From positions 1 through 45,069 of the forward strand of contig JAFRXH010000013.1 of NCBI GenBank assembly GCA_017437785.1: DNA of 45,069 bases, written 5' to 3'. Positions 16,745-23,686 of this stretch are shown piece after piece (position 1 is the stretch's first letter; each line of letters begins with the position of its first letter). This stretch comes from Lachnospiraceae bacterium (lineage in GTDB: Bacteria > Bacillota > Clostridia > Lachnospirales > Lachnospiraceae). The notes below the pieces were generated by a model. The model was not told the DNA's origin, did no database searches, and was given only the letters and a program-made list of their open reading frames with translations. Both the position numbers and the translations under genes were made by a program.

Positions 16745-18336
16745 AACGGGATCTCGTGCATAAATACCACTTCGCCGTTTTTATTGAAATACAGATACAT
16801 AAGTCCGCCGTCGGGATCATCAGACATACGATCGAAGAATTCATCATGGCTTAAAAGGGTATCGAATACATTGTCTGTAAAAGTAACATATACCGGACAG
16901 TCGTCACTGAGACTGTAGGTGGTATAATACTGATCGATGCCGGTAAAGGCGTCTGTATCGGGCTCATAGGGATCGTTCAGGCCCTGGGTATCTGCCGTTT
17001 TAAGTTCCACAAGATCTGCTTCTATATGGTCCGGATCTTTACCGGCCGACACGATCGCGTACGAAGAAGCGCGCTCATCCAGATCCTCGGACGAGGCTGA
17101 TGAGAGACGGTCCGGAGTTCCGGCAAAATCCAGGGATGAAATATAGCATTGAAGTGCATACAGGCTGTAAGGGCTGTAATCGGGGTGGAGATATATTATA
17201 TATGCATATGCATATCCGCGGTCTACAGTGCCTGTTGCGTTGTCGTATGCGCCCATCATCTGTGAGAATATGCCGATGTACCAGCCGGTGTCCTCGTTGC
17301 TGCCCTGAGTCCAGGATGCAAGTACGCTGGTGTTTCCGTTTACAGAGGTATATTTGGCAAAATTGCTGTCATCCCTGTAAGCTTTTCCGTAAATGGAAAG
17401 GCTGCCATTGTTAGGGTGATGGCCGGTACGGTCTAAACACATATCTACGAATTCGTCTTCTTTCCAGCTTATATCGGAATCGGGATCGGCCTTAAAACAG
17501 CAGTTCTCTATATGCATTAAGCTTCCGTCACTTTCATCTACATAGTAGTAGGTGTTATCATTTTCGATATTTGCTTCAACGTTTTTAAGACCGGGCAGAT
17601 TGGCAGTATTGATAAGATACTGGCTGTTTTTGCCGGTGTTGTTATGGGAAGAAAAGCCGCAATCGTCTCCGGGATTGTACAGACCGCAGAAATACAGCGT
17701 TTCGGGATAATCCCGGTAATATTCGCCGGAAGAGGAAGCACCGAAGCGTCCGTAATTCATCCAGTCCACAAAGCCGTCCGGCAGATCCTTAAAGGGACAG
17801 CCGGGGAGAAATACGGTAAGTTCGGTCTGGGTCCCTATACCGTAAGGCTCGGTATATTCATACAGGATATCGTTTATTATCGCGTTAGTGCCGGGAGTAT
17901 TTTTGTATTCTATCTCGCCGATAGTCAGGTTATAGATATAGTCACTGACCTTTTCGTAATCGGTAAAGCGGCCGCTGAATTCACACTTATATACGGTCCC
18001 GCCCGAATATCCCGGGCCGGTAGAACCCATATCCGAATCCGAGTAATACCCATTGAAGTTTCCGCTTTTGTCAACGTTCAGTGATGTGCCCCATCCGCCT
18101 GCACCGCTTGAAAAGTCGAAATCCCATTCAGACATCATCCCATAAGGAGCCGGATCGGGATTGACAGGTTCCGTGGTGGGGGCGGGTGCCTGCGTGGGTT
18201 CTTCGGTGGGTGCGGCTGTGGGAGTGGTTTCTTCTATATTACCTATCGTACCTCTGCTTTGTCCTTCGTCAGAGGTGCATCCGCATATCAATACGGCTGA
18301 CAGGATCGCGGCAATAGCAGCTTTATTATATTTCAT
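16741..18336 (-). CDS. Large secreted lipoprotein, function unknown
   Basis: Protein of 531 residues with a lipoprotein signal peptide (lipobox LICGC, Cys20), a Thr/Pro/Ala/Glu linker (about 33-66) and a large Tyr-, Asp- and Gly-rich extracellular part with several cysteines ('PGCPFKDLPDGFVDW', 'LYFCGLYNPGDDCGFSS', 'IENCCFKADPDSD'). No catalytic motif or named domain is recognised; the composition suits an extracellular binding or surface protein. ATG 18336 is preferred over the in-frame TTG at 18342 because the G-run near 18348-18352 has better spacing to it. It is transcribed from its own promoter (18362-18390), divergently from the zinc operon. Confidence 0.75.
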   Translation of the reverse strand: MKYNKAAIAAILSAVLICGCTSDEGQSRGTIGNIEETTPTAAPTEEPTQAPAPTTEPVNPDPAPYGMMSEWDFDFSSGAGGWGTSLNVDKSGNFNGYYSDSDMGSTGPGYSGGTVYKCEFSGRFTDYEKVSDYIYNLTIGEIEYKNTPGTNAIINDILYEYTEPYGIGTQTELTVFLPGCPFKDLPDGFVDWMNYGRFGASSSGEYYRDYPETLYFCGLYNPGDDCGFSSHNNTGKNSQYLINTANLPGLKNVEANIENDNTYYYVDESDGSLMHIENCCFKADPDSDISWKEDEFVDMCLDRTGHHPNNGSLSIYGKAYRDDSNFAKYTSVNGNTSVLASWTQGSNEDTGWYIGIFSQMMGAYDNATGTVDRGYAYAYIIYLHPDYSPYSLYALQCYISSLDFAGTPDRLSSASSEDLDERASSYAIVSAGKDPDHIEADLVELKTADTQGLNDPYEPDTDAFTGIDQYYTTYSLSDDCPVYVTFTDNVFDTLLSHDEFFDRMSDDPDGGLMYLYFNKNGEVVFMHEIPF

Positions 18337-18361
18337 GGTCAATATCCCCCTTTCGCCTCAA

Positions 18362-18390
18362 AGTATAAAGAAGAGTTTTGCAAAAATCAA
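18362..18390 (-). promoter_or_regulatory. Promoter of the minus-strand lipoprotein gene
   Basis: Read on the minus strand: TTGATT (18390-18385), 17 bases, TATACT (18367-18362), about 25 bases upstream of the start codon. Confidence 0.6.
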
Positions 18391-18405
18391 GACCGGGCGA
18401 TCGGC

Positions 18406-18434
18406 TTGACATAATGAGGGATAAAAGCTAAAAT
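18406..18434 (+). promoter_or_regulatory. Promoter of the zinc-uptake operon
   Basis: TTGACA (18406-18411), a 17-base spacer, TAAAAT (18429-18434). Transcription should begin about 18441, immediately before or inside the palindrome at 18443-18458, so a repressor bound there would block initiation. Confidence 0.75.
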
Positions 18435-18442
18435 TTGAGTTT

Positions 18443-18458
18443 GTTATCTTAAGGTAAC
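18443..18458 (+). promoter_or_regulatory. Near-perfect 16-base palindrome, probable operator
   Basis: GTTATCTTAAGGTAAC is self-complementary except for one mismatched pair. It covers the predicted start of transcription and lies about 35 bases before the first gene of the operon. A metal-sensing repressor is the natural inference given the downstream zinc transporter. The site does not look like the B. subtilis Zur box or the TTAAC-type AdcR box, so the regulator family is open. Confidence 0.6.
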
Positions 18459-18492
18459 GTTTGGTGTTTATTGCAATATCAGGGAGCCGGCT

Positions 18493-18801
18493 GTGGGCGT
18501 ATACGGAAAAGGAAGATCAAGAAAGTTAATGATCGTATTGGGACTGATCGCTTTGGTCTCAATGCTTTTTTCCGTGCGGCTGTCATGTGCGGAAAAACAC
18601 CATAATTGTCATGGAGAAGATTGTCCCATATGTGCCTGTCTGCATCATTGCCGTGAGAGCATAAGGGATCTTTCGGACGCCATAGTGCCGCCTGTGATCG
18701 TTTTATTTGTACCTGTTGCGGCACAGGGGATAAAAGCACTGTTCTTATGCGCAGGTATCTGTTATACACCCGTCGGCCTTAAGGTGCGCTTAAACGATTG
18801 A
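18493..18801 (+). CDS. Small Cys/His-rich membrane protein at the head of the zinc operon
   Basis: Protein of 102 residues, not recognised as a named family. It has a basic N-terminus, membrane segment 1 (about 11-30), an extracellular loop with C32, H36, H37, C39, H40, C44, C47, C49, H51, H52 and C53, and membrane segment 2 (about 64-90) containing C86 and C90. The dense C/H loop ('HHNCHGEDCPICACLHHC') strongly suggests metal binding. The GTG start follows CAGGGAGC. It is first behind the operator-controlled promoter and 57 bases ahead of znuA. A zinc-binding accessory or sensor for the transporter is inferred. Confidence 0.7.
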   Translation: MGVYGKGRSRKLMIVLGLIALVSMLFSVRLSCAEKHHNCHGEDCPICACLHHCRESIRDLSDAIVPPVIVLFVPVAAQGIKALFLCAGICYTPVGLKVRLND

Positions 18802-18816
18802 GATACCCCCGGTAAC
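18802..18816 (+). promoter_or_regulatory. Second inverted repeat, related to the operator, upstream of znuA
   Basis: GATACC-CCC-GGTAAC: the right half GGTAAC is identical to that of the 18443-18458 palindrome, the left half has one mismatch, and the spacer is 3 rather than 4 bases. It lies 42 bases before znuA. A TATAAT at 18841-18846 sits close to the znuA ribosome binding site but has no good -35 box. Confidence 0.35.
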
Positions 18817-18858
18817 TGTCGGATCATACGCATTATCGGTTATAATCGGAGGTAGATC

Positions 18859-19896
18859 ATGAGAAAAAAGATTTATGTATACATGACCGCTCTTCTGGCA
18901 GCGGTATATCTGTGCGCATGCAGTACGGGCAGCGCTGTTAGCGGTGATAAGGTTTCGGCTGCAGGCGATACAATAAGTGTTGTTACCACTATTTTTCCCG
19001 AATATGAATGGGTGAAGAGTATACTTGGAGAAAACCCCGCAGGGGCTGAGCTTACGATGCTTCTTGATAACGGTGTGGATCTTCACAGTTATCAGCCCAC
19101 AGCAGAGGATATCCTAAAGATAGCAGACTGCGATCTTTTCATATATGTAGGCGGGGAATCCGACAAATGGGTCGAGAATGTGCTGCATGAAGCGGTCAAT
19201 AAGGATATGATAGTGATCGATCTGCTGGATGAACTTGGAAATGCCGTTAAGGAAGAGGAGATCGTGGAAGGCATGGAAGCCGGGCATGACCATGATCATG
19301 AAGACGGCGACGACCACGATCATGAAGACGGCGATGATCATGACCATGAAGAAGGGCCGGAGTATGATGAACATGTATGGCTTTCACTTAAAAATGCGCA
19401 GACACTTTGCGGCAGTATAGAAGCGGCACTTGAAAAGATAGATAATGCCAACGCTTCCGTATATAAGGCTAATCTTGAATCCTATGTAAGCAGGCTGGAC
19501 GCGCTCGATAAAGAGTATGCAGCTGCGGTTGCTGCTGCTGACAAGGATACGCTTCTTTTTGCGGACCGCTTCCCTTTCCGCTATATGACGGATGATTACG
19601 GACTTAAGTATTATGCGGCATTTTCAGGCTGTTCCGCGGAAAGTGAAGCCAGCTTTGATACCGTTACGTTTCTTGCGGGAAAGGCAGATGAGCTTTCGCT
19701 TGGGCATATACTGATCATAGAAAGCTCCGACGGAAAGATAGCACAGACAGTTGCAGCTAACATGTCATCGGGTGATGTGAGCATACTGACAATGAACTCC
19801 CTGCAATCCGTTACATCAAAGGATGTAGAGGAAGGAATAAGCTATATCGGAGTCATGCAGCAGAACCTGGAAGTATTAAAGGAGGCGCTACAGTAA
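18859..19896 (+). CDS. znuA: Zinc-type metal ABC transporter binding lipoprotein
   Basis: Cluster 9 solute-binding lipoprotein that captures metal (probably Zn) for ZnuBC. The 345 residues have lipobox LCAC (Cys21), the typical start 'ISVVTTIFPEYEWVKSILG', ligand-like H76 in 'DLHSYQPT' and H172 in 'YDEHVWLSL'. Before H172 is a His/Asp loop at about 143-163 in which 'DHDHEDGD' is repeated, characteristic of zinc rather than manganese proteins. Where classical members have a third His (HxxFxY) this protein reads 'DRFPFRYM', and 'GCSAESEASF' follows; the ligand set is therefore not the textbook one. GGAGG precedes the ATG. znuC starts 3 bases after the stop. Confidence 0.9.
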   Translation: MRKKIYVYMTALLAAVYLCACSTGSAVSGDKVSAAGDTISVVTTIFPEYEWVKSILGENPAGAELTMLLDNGVDLHSYQPTAEDILKIADCDLFIYVGGESDKWVENVLHEAVNKDMIVIDLLDELGNAVKEEEIVEGMEAGHDHDHEDGDDHDHEDGDDHDHEEGPEYDEHVWLSLKNAQTLCGSIEAALEKIDNANASVYKANLESYVSRLDALDKEYAAAVAAADKDTLLFADRFPFRYMTDDYGLKYYAAFSGCSAESEASFDTVTFLAGKADELSLGHILIIESSDGKIAQTVAANMSSGDVSILTMNSLQSVTSKDVEEGISYIGVMQQNLEVLKEALQ

Positions 19897-19898
19897 CA

Positions 19899-20606
19899 AT
19901 GGCTCTACTTGAAGTAAAAGATCTGGCTCTGGGATACGATTCACATACTATCGTAGAAGGTCTTAACTTCTCGGTTAACGCCGGCGATTACCTTTGTATC
20001 GTCGGCGAGAACGGGGCAGGTAAGAGTACGCTTATGAAGACTATCCTGGGTTTGAGAGAACCTTACGGAGGGCAGATCGTATTAGGTGAAGGATTAAAAC
20101 GCAGTGAGTTTGGTTATCTTCCGCAGCAGAGCATAGTGCAGAAGGATTTCCCTGCATCGGTATATGAGATAGTACTTTCCGGGAATCAGGGACGCTGCGG
20201 CTGGAGACCTTTTTATAATGCAGATGATAAGAAGAGAACGTTTGAAGCTATGGAACGTCTGCAGATAACGGATCTGGCAAAAAAGTGTTACAGGGAACTT
20301 TCGGGCGGGCAGCAGCAGAGGGTCCTCCTGGCGCGGGCTCTGTGTGCTACCAGAAGACTGCTGCTTTTGGATGAGCCTGTATCGGGGCTTGATCCAAAGG
20401 TTACCGTAGAGATGTATGAACTGATCGAAAGCCTTAATAAGGAAGGCATTACGATGATCATGGTGACCCATGATATACATGCGGCATTAACTTATGCCAG
20501 TCATATACTTCATATCGGCAGCGATATCTTCTTCGGAACACGTGATGAATATACGGCCAGCGAAGAGGGGCGGCTTTTCACAGACAGGAAAGGAGATCAG
20601 CCATGA
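19899..20606 (+). CDS. znuC: Zinc-type metal ABC transporter ATP-binding protein
   Basis: Cytoplasmic ATPase of the importer, 235 residues. Motifs in order: Walker A 'GENGAGKST', Q-loop 'GYLPQQ', signature 'LSGGQQQR', Walker B 'LLLLDEP', and the switch histidine in 'MVTHD'. It matches the manganese/zinc (cluster 9) branch and couples to ZnuB, whose gene overlaps its last 4 bases (ATGA). Confidence 0.93.
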   Translation: MALLEVKDLALGYDSHTIVEGLNFSVNAGDYLCIVGENGAGKSTLMKTILGLREPYGGQIVLGEGLKRSEFGYLPQQSIVQKDFPASVYEIVLSGNQGRCGWRPFYNADDKKRTFEAMERLQITDLAKKCYRELSGGQQQRVLLARALCATRRLLLLDEPVSGLDPKVTVEMYELIESLNKEGITMIMVTHDIHAALTYASHILHIGSDIFFGTRDEYTASEEGRLFTDRKGDQP

Positions 20607-21475
20607 TAGATAAGCTTGTAATGTATCTGCAGATCCCTTTTGTAAGATATGCCCTGATAGTCGGGGTGCTGGTGGCTTTGTGTTCTTCCTTATTGGGAGT
20701 GACTCTGGTATTAAAGCGCTTTTCATATATAGGTGACGGACTTTCACATGTCGCTTTCGGGACTATGGCGATCGCATCGGCGCTTCGGGTGGCAGCCCAT
20801 AATACACCGATCGAATCTGCGCTTTCGGCCACCGGAGACATGATACTGGTAATGCCGCTGACCATACTGTGCGCGGTGCTTCTGTTAAAGACCGGCCAGA
20901 ATACGGCCGTAAAGGGAGATGCGGCCATAGCTATGCTGTCGGTCGGAGCTTTGAGCTTCGGCTATCTTATAATGAATATTTTCCCTACATCGGGGAATCT
21001 GAGCGGAGATGTATGTTCCACACTTTTTGGATCGACATCGATACTGACCCTGCTGCCGGCAGATCTGATAGTGTGCGTGGCATTATCTGTTATCGTGATA
21101 GTGGTTTTTGTTTTCTTTTATAATAAGGTGTTTGCAGTAACTTTTGATGAGGATTTTGCAAAGGCGATCGGAACGCGTGCAGAATTGTATAATCTGATAA
21201 TCGCCATAGTAACGGCTGTGATAATCGTTCTGGCCATGGATCTGGTAGGTACGCTTTTGATATCCGCACTGGTGATCTTTCCGGCGATATCCGCCATGCG
21301 CCTGTTTAAGAGCTATAAGGCGGTGACGGTCTGTTCCGTGATCTTATCTGTTTTTTGTGCGGCAGCCGGGATAATAATATCCATACTGGCGGGCACACCG
21401 GTAGGATCGACTATCGTGGCGGCAGATGTGGCGGCGTTCGCGGTATGCTGGCTTATAGGAAAGTTTGGGAGATGA
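20603..21475 (+). CDS. znuB: Zinc-type metal ABC transporter permease
   Basis: Membrane permease of the ABC-3 family, 290 residues with about eight to nine membrane segments. Family blocks include 'LGVTLVLKRFSYIGDGLSHVAFG' near the N-terminus, the coupling region 'FDEDFAKAIGTRAELYNLI' and 'LLISALVIFPAISAMRLFKSYK'. Start ATG overlaps the znuC stop (ATGA), so translation is coupled. It forms the channel for metal delivered by the lipoprotein at 18859. Confidence 0.93.
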   Translation: MIDKLVMYLQIPFVRYALIVGVLVALCSSLLGVTLVLKRFSYIGDGLSHVAFGTMAIASALRVAAHNTPIESALSATGDMILVMPLTILCAVLLLKTGQNTAVKGDAAIAMLSVGALSFGYLIMNIFPTSGNLSGDVCSTLFGSTSILTLLPADLIVCVALSVIVIVVFVFFYNKVFAVTFDEDFAKAIGTRAELYNLIIAIVTAVIIVLAMDLVGTLLISALVIFPAISAMRLFKSYKAVTVCSVILSVFCAAAGIIISILAGTPVGSTIVAADVAAFAVCWLIGKFGR

Positions 21476-21482
21476 AAGAAAA

Positions 21483-22079
21483 ATGAAAAGAAAGATATTA
21501 ACAGTATGTATTGTATTATCAATGCTTTTACCGGCTTGTTCGAACGCAGGAAAGACTGATACGCGTACTACGGGGACAAGTCAGACAGTAAATGATATAC
21601 TGGAGCAGGGACTGGCAAAACAGGAGAAAAATGTGACCACCATATATACTCCCGATCCTACGTCGACGCCCACTCCGACACCCGCACCGACGGCTGCGCA
21701 GTCTTTAGATAAAGAGGAAGAAGAGGATGTGGTACTTAGTACGACCGAGGGAATAGACATAGACCTGACTTCGCTTTCCGCTACACTTGTATATTCGGAA
21801 GTATATAATATGATGTATATGCCCGAGAATTATGTGGGCAAGGTGGTAAAGATGGAAGGGATATATTCCTTTTATCAGGATGAAGCCAGCGGAAATGAGT
21901 ATTATTCCTGCATCATCCAGGATGCAACGGCCTGCTGTGCGCAGGGACTTGAATTTATCCCCGGTAATCCGGAAGCTTTGCCGGATAACGGAGGGGATGT
22001 GACTGTGGTAGGTGTTTTTGACACTTATAATGAAGGTGACTACATGTATTGTACGCTGCGAAACGCTACCGTTCTGTGA
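21483..22079 (+). CDS. Small lipoprotein at the end of the zinc operon
   Basis: Protein of 198 residues with lipobox LPAC (Cys19), a Thr/Pro linker (about 54-72), an acidic patch (about 77-84) and a globular C-terminal part (about 98-198): 'YVGKVVKMEGIYSFYQDEASGNEYYSCIIQDATACCAQGLEF'. The pattern of strands with C143, C151 and C152 suggests a small OB-like beta barrel, possibly metal-binding. No named family is assigned with certainty. The ATG at 21483 lies 8 bases after the znuB stop and GGGAG lies within the end of znuB, so it belongs to the operon; a role in metal capture is inferred from context only. Confidence 0.72.
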   Translation: MKRKILTVCIVLSMLLPACSNAGKTDTRTTGTSQTVNDILEQGLAKQEKNVTTIYTPDPTSTPTPTPAPTAAQSLDKEEEEDVVLSTTEGIDIDLTSLSATLVYSEVYNMMYMPENYVGKVVKMEGIYSFYQDEASGNEYYSCIIQDATACCAQGLEFIPGNPEALPDNGGDVTVVGVFDTYNEGDYMYCTLRNATVL

Positions 22080-22118
22080 TCTGACATAAAAGCAGCGTAG
22101 TTCTTTTGCGGAGGAAAT

Positions 22119-23663
22119 ATGAAAGAGCATAAGCTTCCGAAATACGTCTGGGGAGAGCTTACGTCGCATAATATCAAAGAAGGGGATGTGCTGTGCACAA
22201 GCCCCGTAGATCTTTCTTTTGACTGTGAATATATCTCCGGTTTTGTATTTTTAACAGATAAGCTTATCGGTGTATATACCGAGAGACTGCCCGATGATCA
22301 TGTATGGTATTTCAGGGGGACTAAGACCCAGGACCTTAAGGATGCGCAGCAGGGCAGTGACACAGATATACGTTTATATGATATCGAAAAGACAGAGAAT
22401 ATCCGTCTTGAACGTCATATAGGCTCTAATATCCTGTGCGCGGAATACGACGGAGAGAAGGCAGAGATAGCGGCGCTTACGAATACCAATGCCGAATCCA
22501 TGTTCTTTTTCATAAGGCAGTGTAAGAATGTGAAAAAGGGAAATGCCGTGGATGAAGAGGCTATCCTTAAGGAAGAAGCGGAGGAGGAACTGTTGTACTG
22601 CCCGATATGCGGTACCATGTATCCGGATCCGGAAAAGAAGCTCTGTCCCAAATGTACCAATAAACGTACGATCTTCGGCAGGACTCTCAGATACTTTTTC
22701 AGATATAAAGCTTCCATTGCATTATTGTTCTTATGTTATGTGCTTTCATCGGTGATAAGCATAGCCTGGCCGTATTTGTCGGGTAAGATGCTCTATGATG
22801 AGGTGCTCGCCAAAAACGGGGATTTTCTGGAAAAATATGGTCTTGGCGGGCAGTTTACACTTGCACTTATACTGCTGGTTGTCATGATGTTTGGCTGCAG
22901 GCTGATAAGCCATCTTACCAGTGCCGTCCAGATGGCGGTAATGGCCAAGGTGGCAACATCCACGGTAAGGGATATAAAGACGGATATCTTTTCGGCGATG
23001 AGCCGGCTTTCTTTGAATTTCTTTACAAGCAAGCAGACCGGCGGACTAATGACACGTGTGGTAAGTGATGCGGACCGTGTTACGGAATTCTTTATAGACG
23101 GTCTGCCGTCGATATTTATCCAGGGCATGACGATAATCGCTACATTTGTGGTAATGTACCGTCTTAACTGGCAGATGGCTCTTATCGCCTGTATCCTGCT
23201 GCCGCTTCTGGTATTTATGACAGTCAAGCTTCGCCCGGGACTCTGGACTTTATCCGGCAAGCGTCACCGTGCGGAGAAGGGGGTTACAGGCAAGGCAAAC
23301 GATAACCTGACAGGTGCGCGTGTGGTCAAGGCATTCGGACAGCAGGCAGAAGAGATAGAACGTTTCGAACGCCCCAACAGGAAGCTGCGCGACACGGAAG
23401 TCGATATCGTGAAGCTCCGTAACCAGTTTTCCATACTCTACAATCTGGTGCAGGAAGTATCCAGTATCTGGATATGGATCATCGGTGTATTCTTTGTATT
23501 AAAGACCGAGCAGATGGAGCTTGGTGTATTGCTTACTTTTGTAGGTTATGTAGGGCAGTTAAACGGTCCTATGAACTTCTTCTCAAGGGTATTCCGTATG
23601 TGGTCGGACAGTATCAATTCAGCCCAGAGGCTCTTTGAGATAATGACTCGATACCGGATGTAA
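22119..23663 (+). CDS. ABC exporter, N-terminal part (PH-like, zinc ribbon, membrane domain); gene frameshifted
   Basis: First 514 residues of what should be one protein ending at 25000. In order: a PH-like beta region (about 15-135), a zinc ribbon with C161, C164, C176 and C179 (CPICG...CPKC), and a type I exporter membrane domain (about 185-505, six segments, with 'FFTSKQTGGLMTRVVSDADRV'). The natural continuation 'EIMDSIPDVKESEHPVHM' is in the -1 frame; a missing base near 23645 makes this frame read 'TRYRM' and stop. GGAGG precedes the ATG. Relatives with DUF1854 are noted near cyanophycin genes in other bacteria, but none are seen here; substrate unknown. Confidence 0.8.
   Translation: MKEHKLPKYVWGELTSHNIKEGDVLCTSPVDLSFDCEYISGFVFLTDKLIGVYTERLPDDHVWYFRGTKTQDLKDAQQGSDTDIRLYDIEKTENIRLERHIGSNILCAEYDGEKAEIAALTNTNAESMFFFIRQCKNVKKGNAVDEEAILKEEAEEELLYCPICGTMYPDPEKKLCPKCTNKRTIFGRTLRYFFRYKASIALLFLCYVLSSVISIAWPYLSGKMLYDEVLAKNGDFLEKYGLGGQFTLALILLVVMMFGCRLISHLTSAVQMAVMAKVATSTVRDIKTDIFSAMSRLSLNFFTSKQTGGLMTRVVSDADRVTEFFIDGLPSIFIQGMTIIATFVVMYRLNWQMALIACILLPLLVFMTVKLRPGLWTLSGKRHRAEKGVTGKANDNLTGARVVKAFGQQAEEIERFERPNRKLRDTEVDIVKLRNQFSILYNLVQEVSSIWIWIIGVFFVLKTEQMELGVLLTFVGYVGQLNGPMNFFSRVFRMWSDSINSAQRLFEIMTRYRM
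23643..23663 (+). other. Frameshift site splitting the ABC exporter gene
   Basis: At 23643-23647 the sequence reads ATGAC. Reading ATG then GAC (one base used twice, i.e. one G missing) restores an uninterrupted protein across the junction. No slippery heptamer (X XXY YYZ) is visible here. A recent mutation or a sequencing/assembly error fits better than programmed frameshifting. Confidence 0.75.
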
Positions 23664-23686
23664 AAGAGAGTGAACATCCCGTTCAT

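Noticed and set aside
18841-18846. TATAAT just before znuA as a promoter
   Set aside because: No acceptable -35 box at 16-18 bases, and the start would fall on the ribosome binding site; znuA is more likely read from the promoter at 18406.
19288-19360. Short tandem DNA repeat that might be a CRISPR or minisatellite
   Set aside because: It is the in-frame coding repeat for the His/Asp loop of the zinc-binding protein; no spacers of CRISPR type are present.
23640-23665. Programmed -1 frameshift in the exporter gene
   Set aside because: No slippery heptamer or stable downstream stem is visible; a mutation or sequence error explains it more simply.
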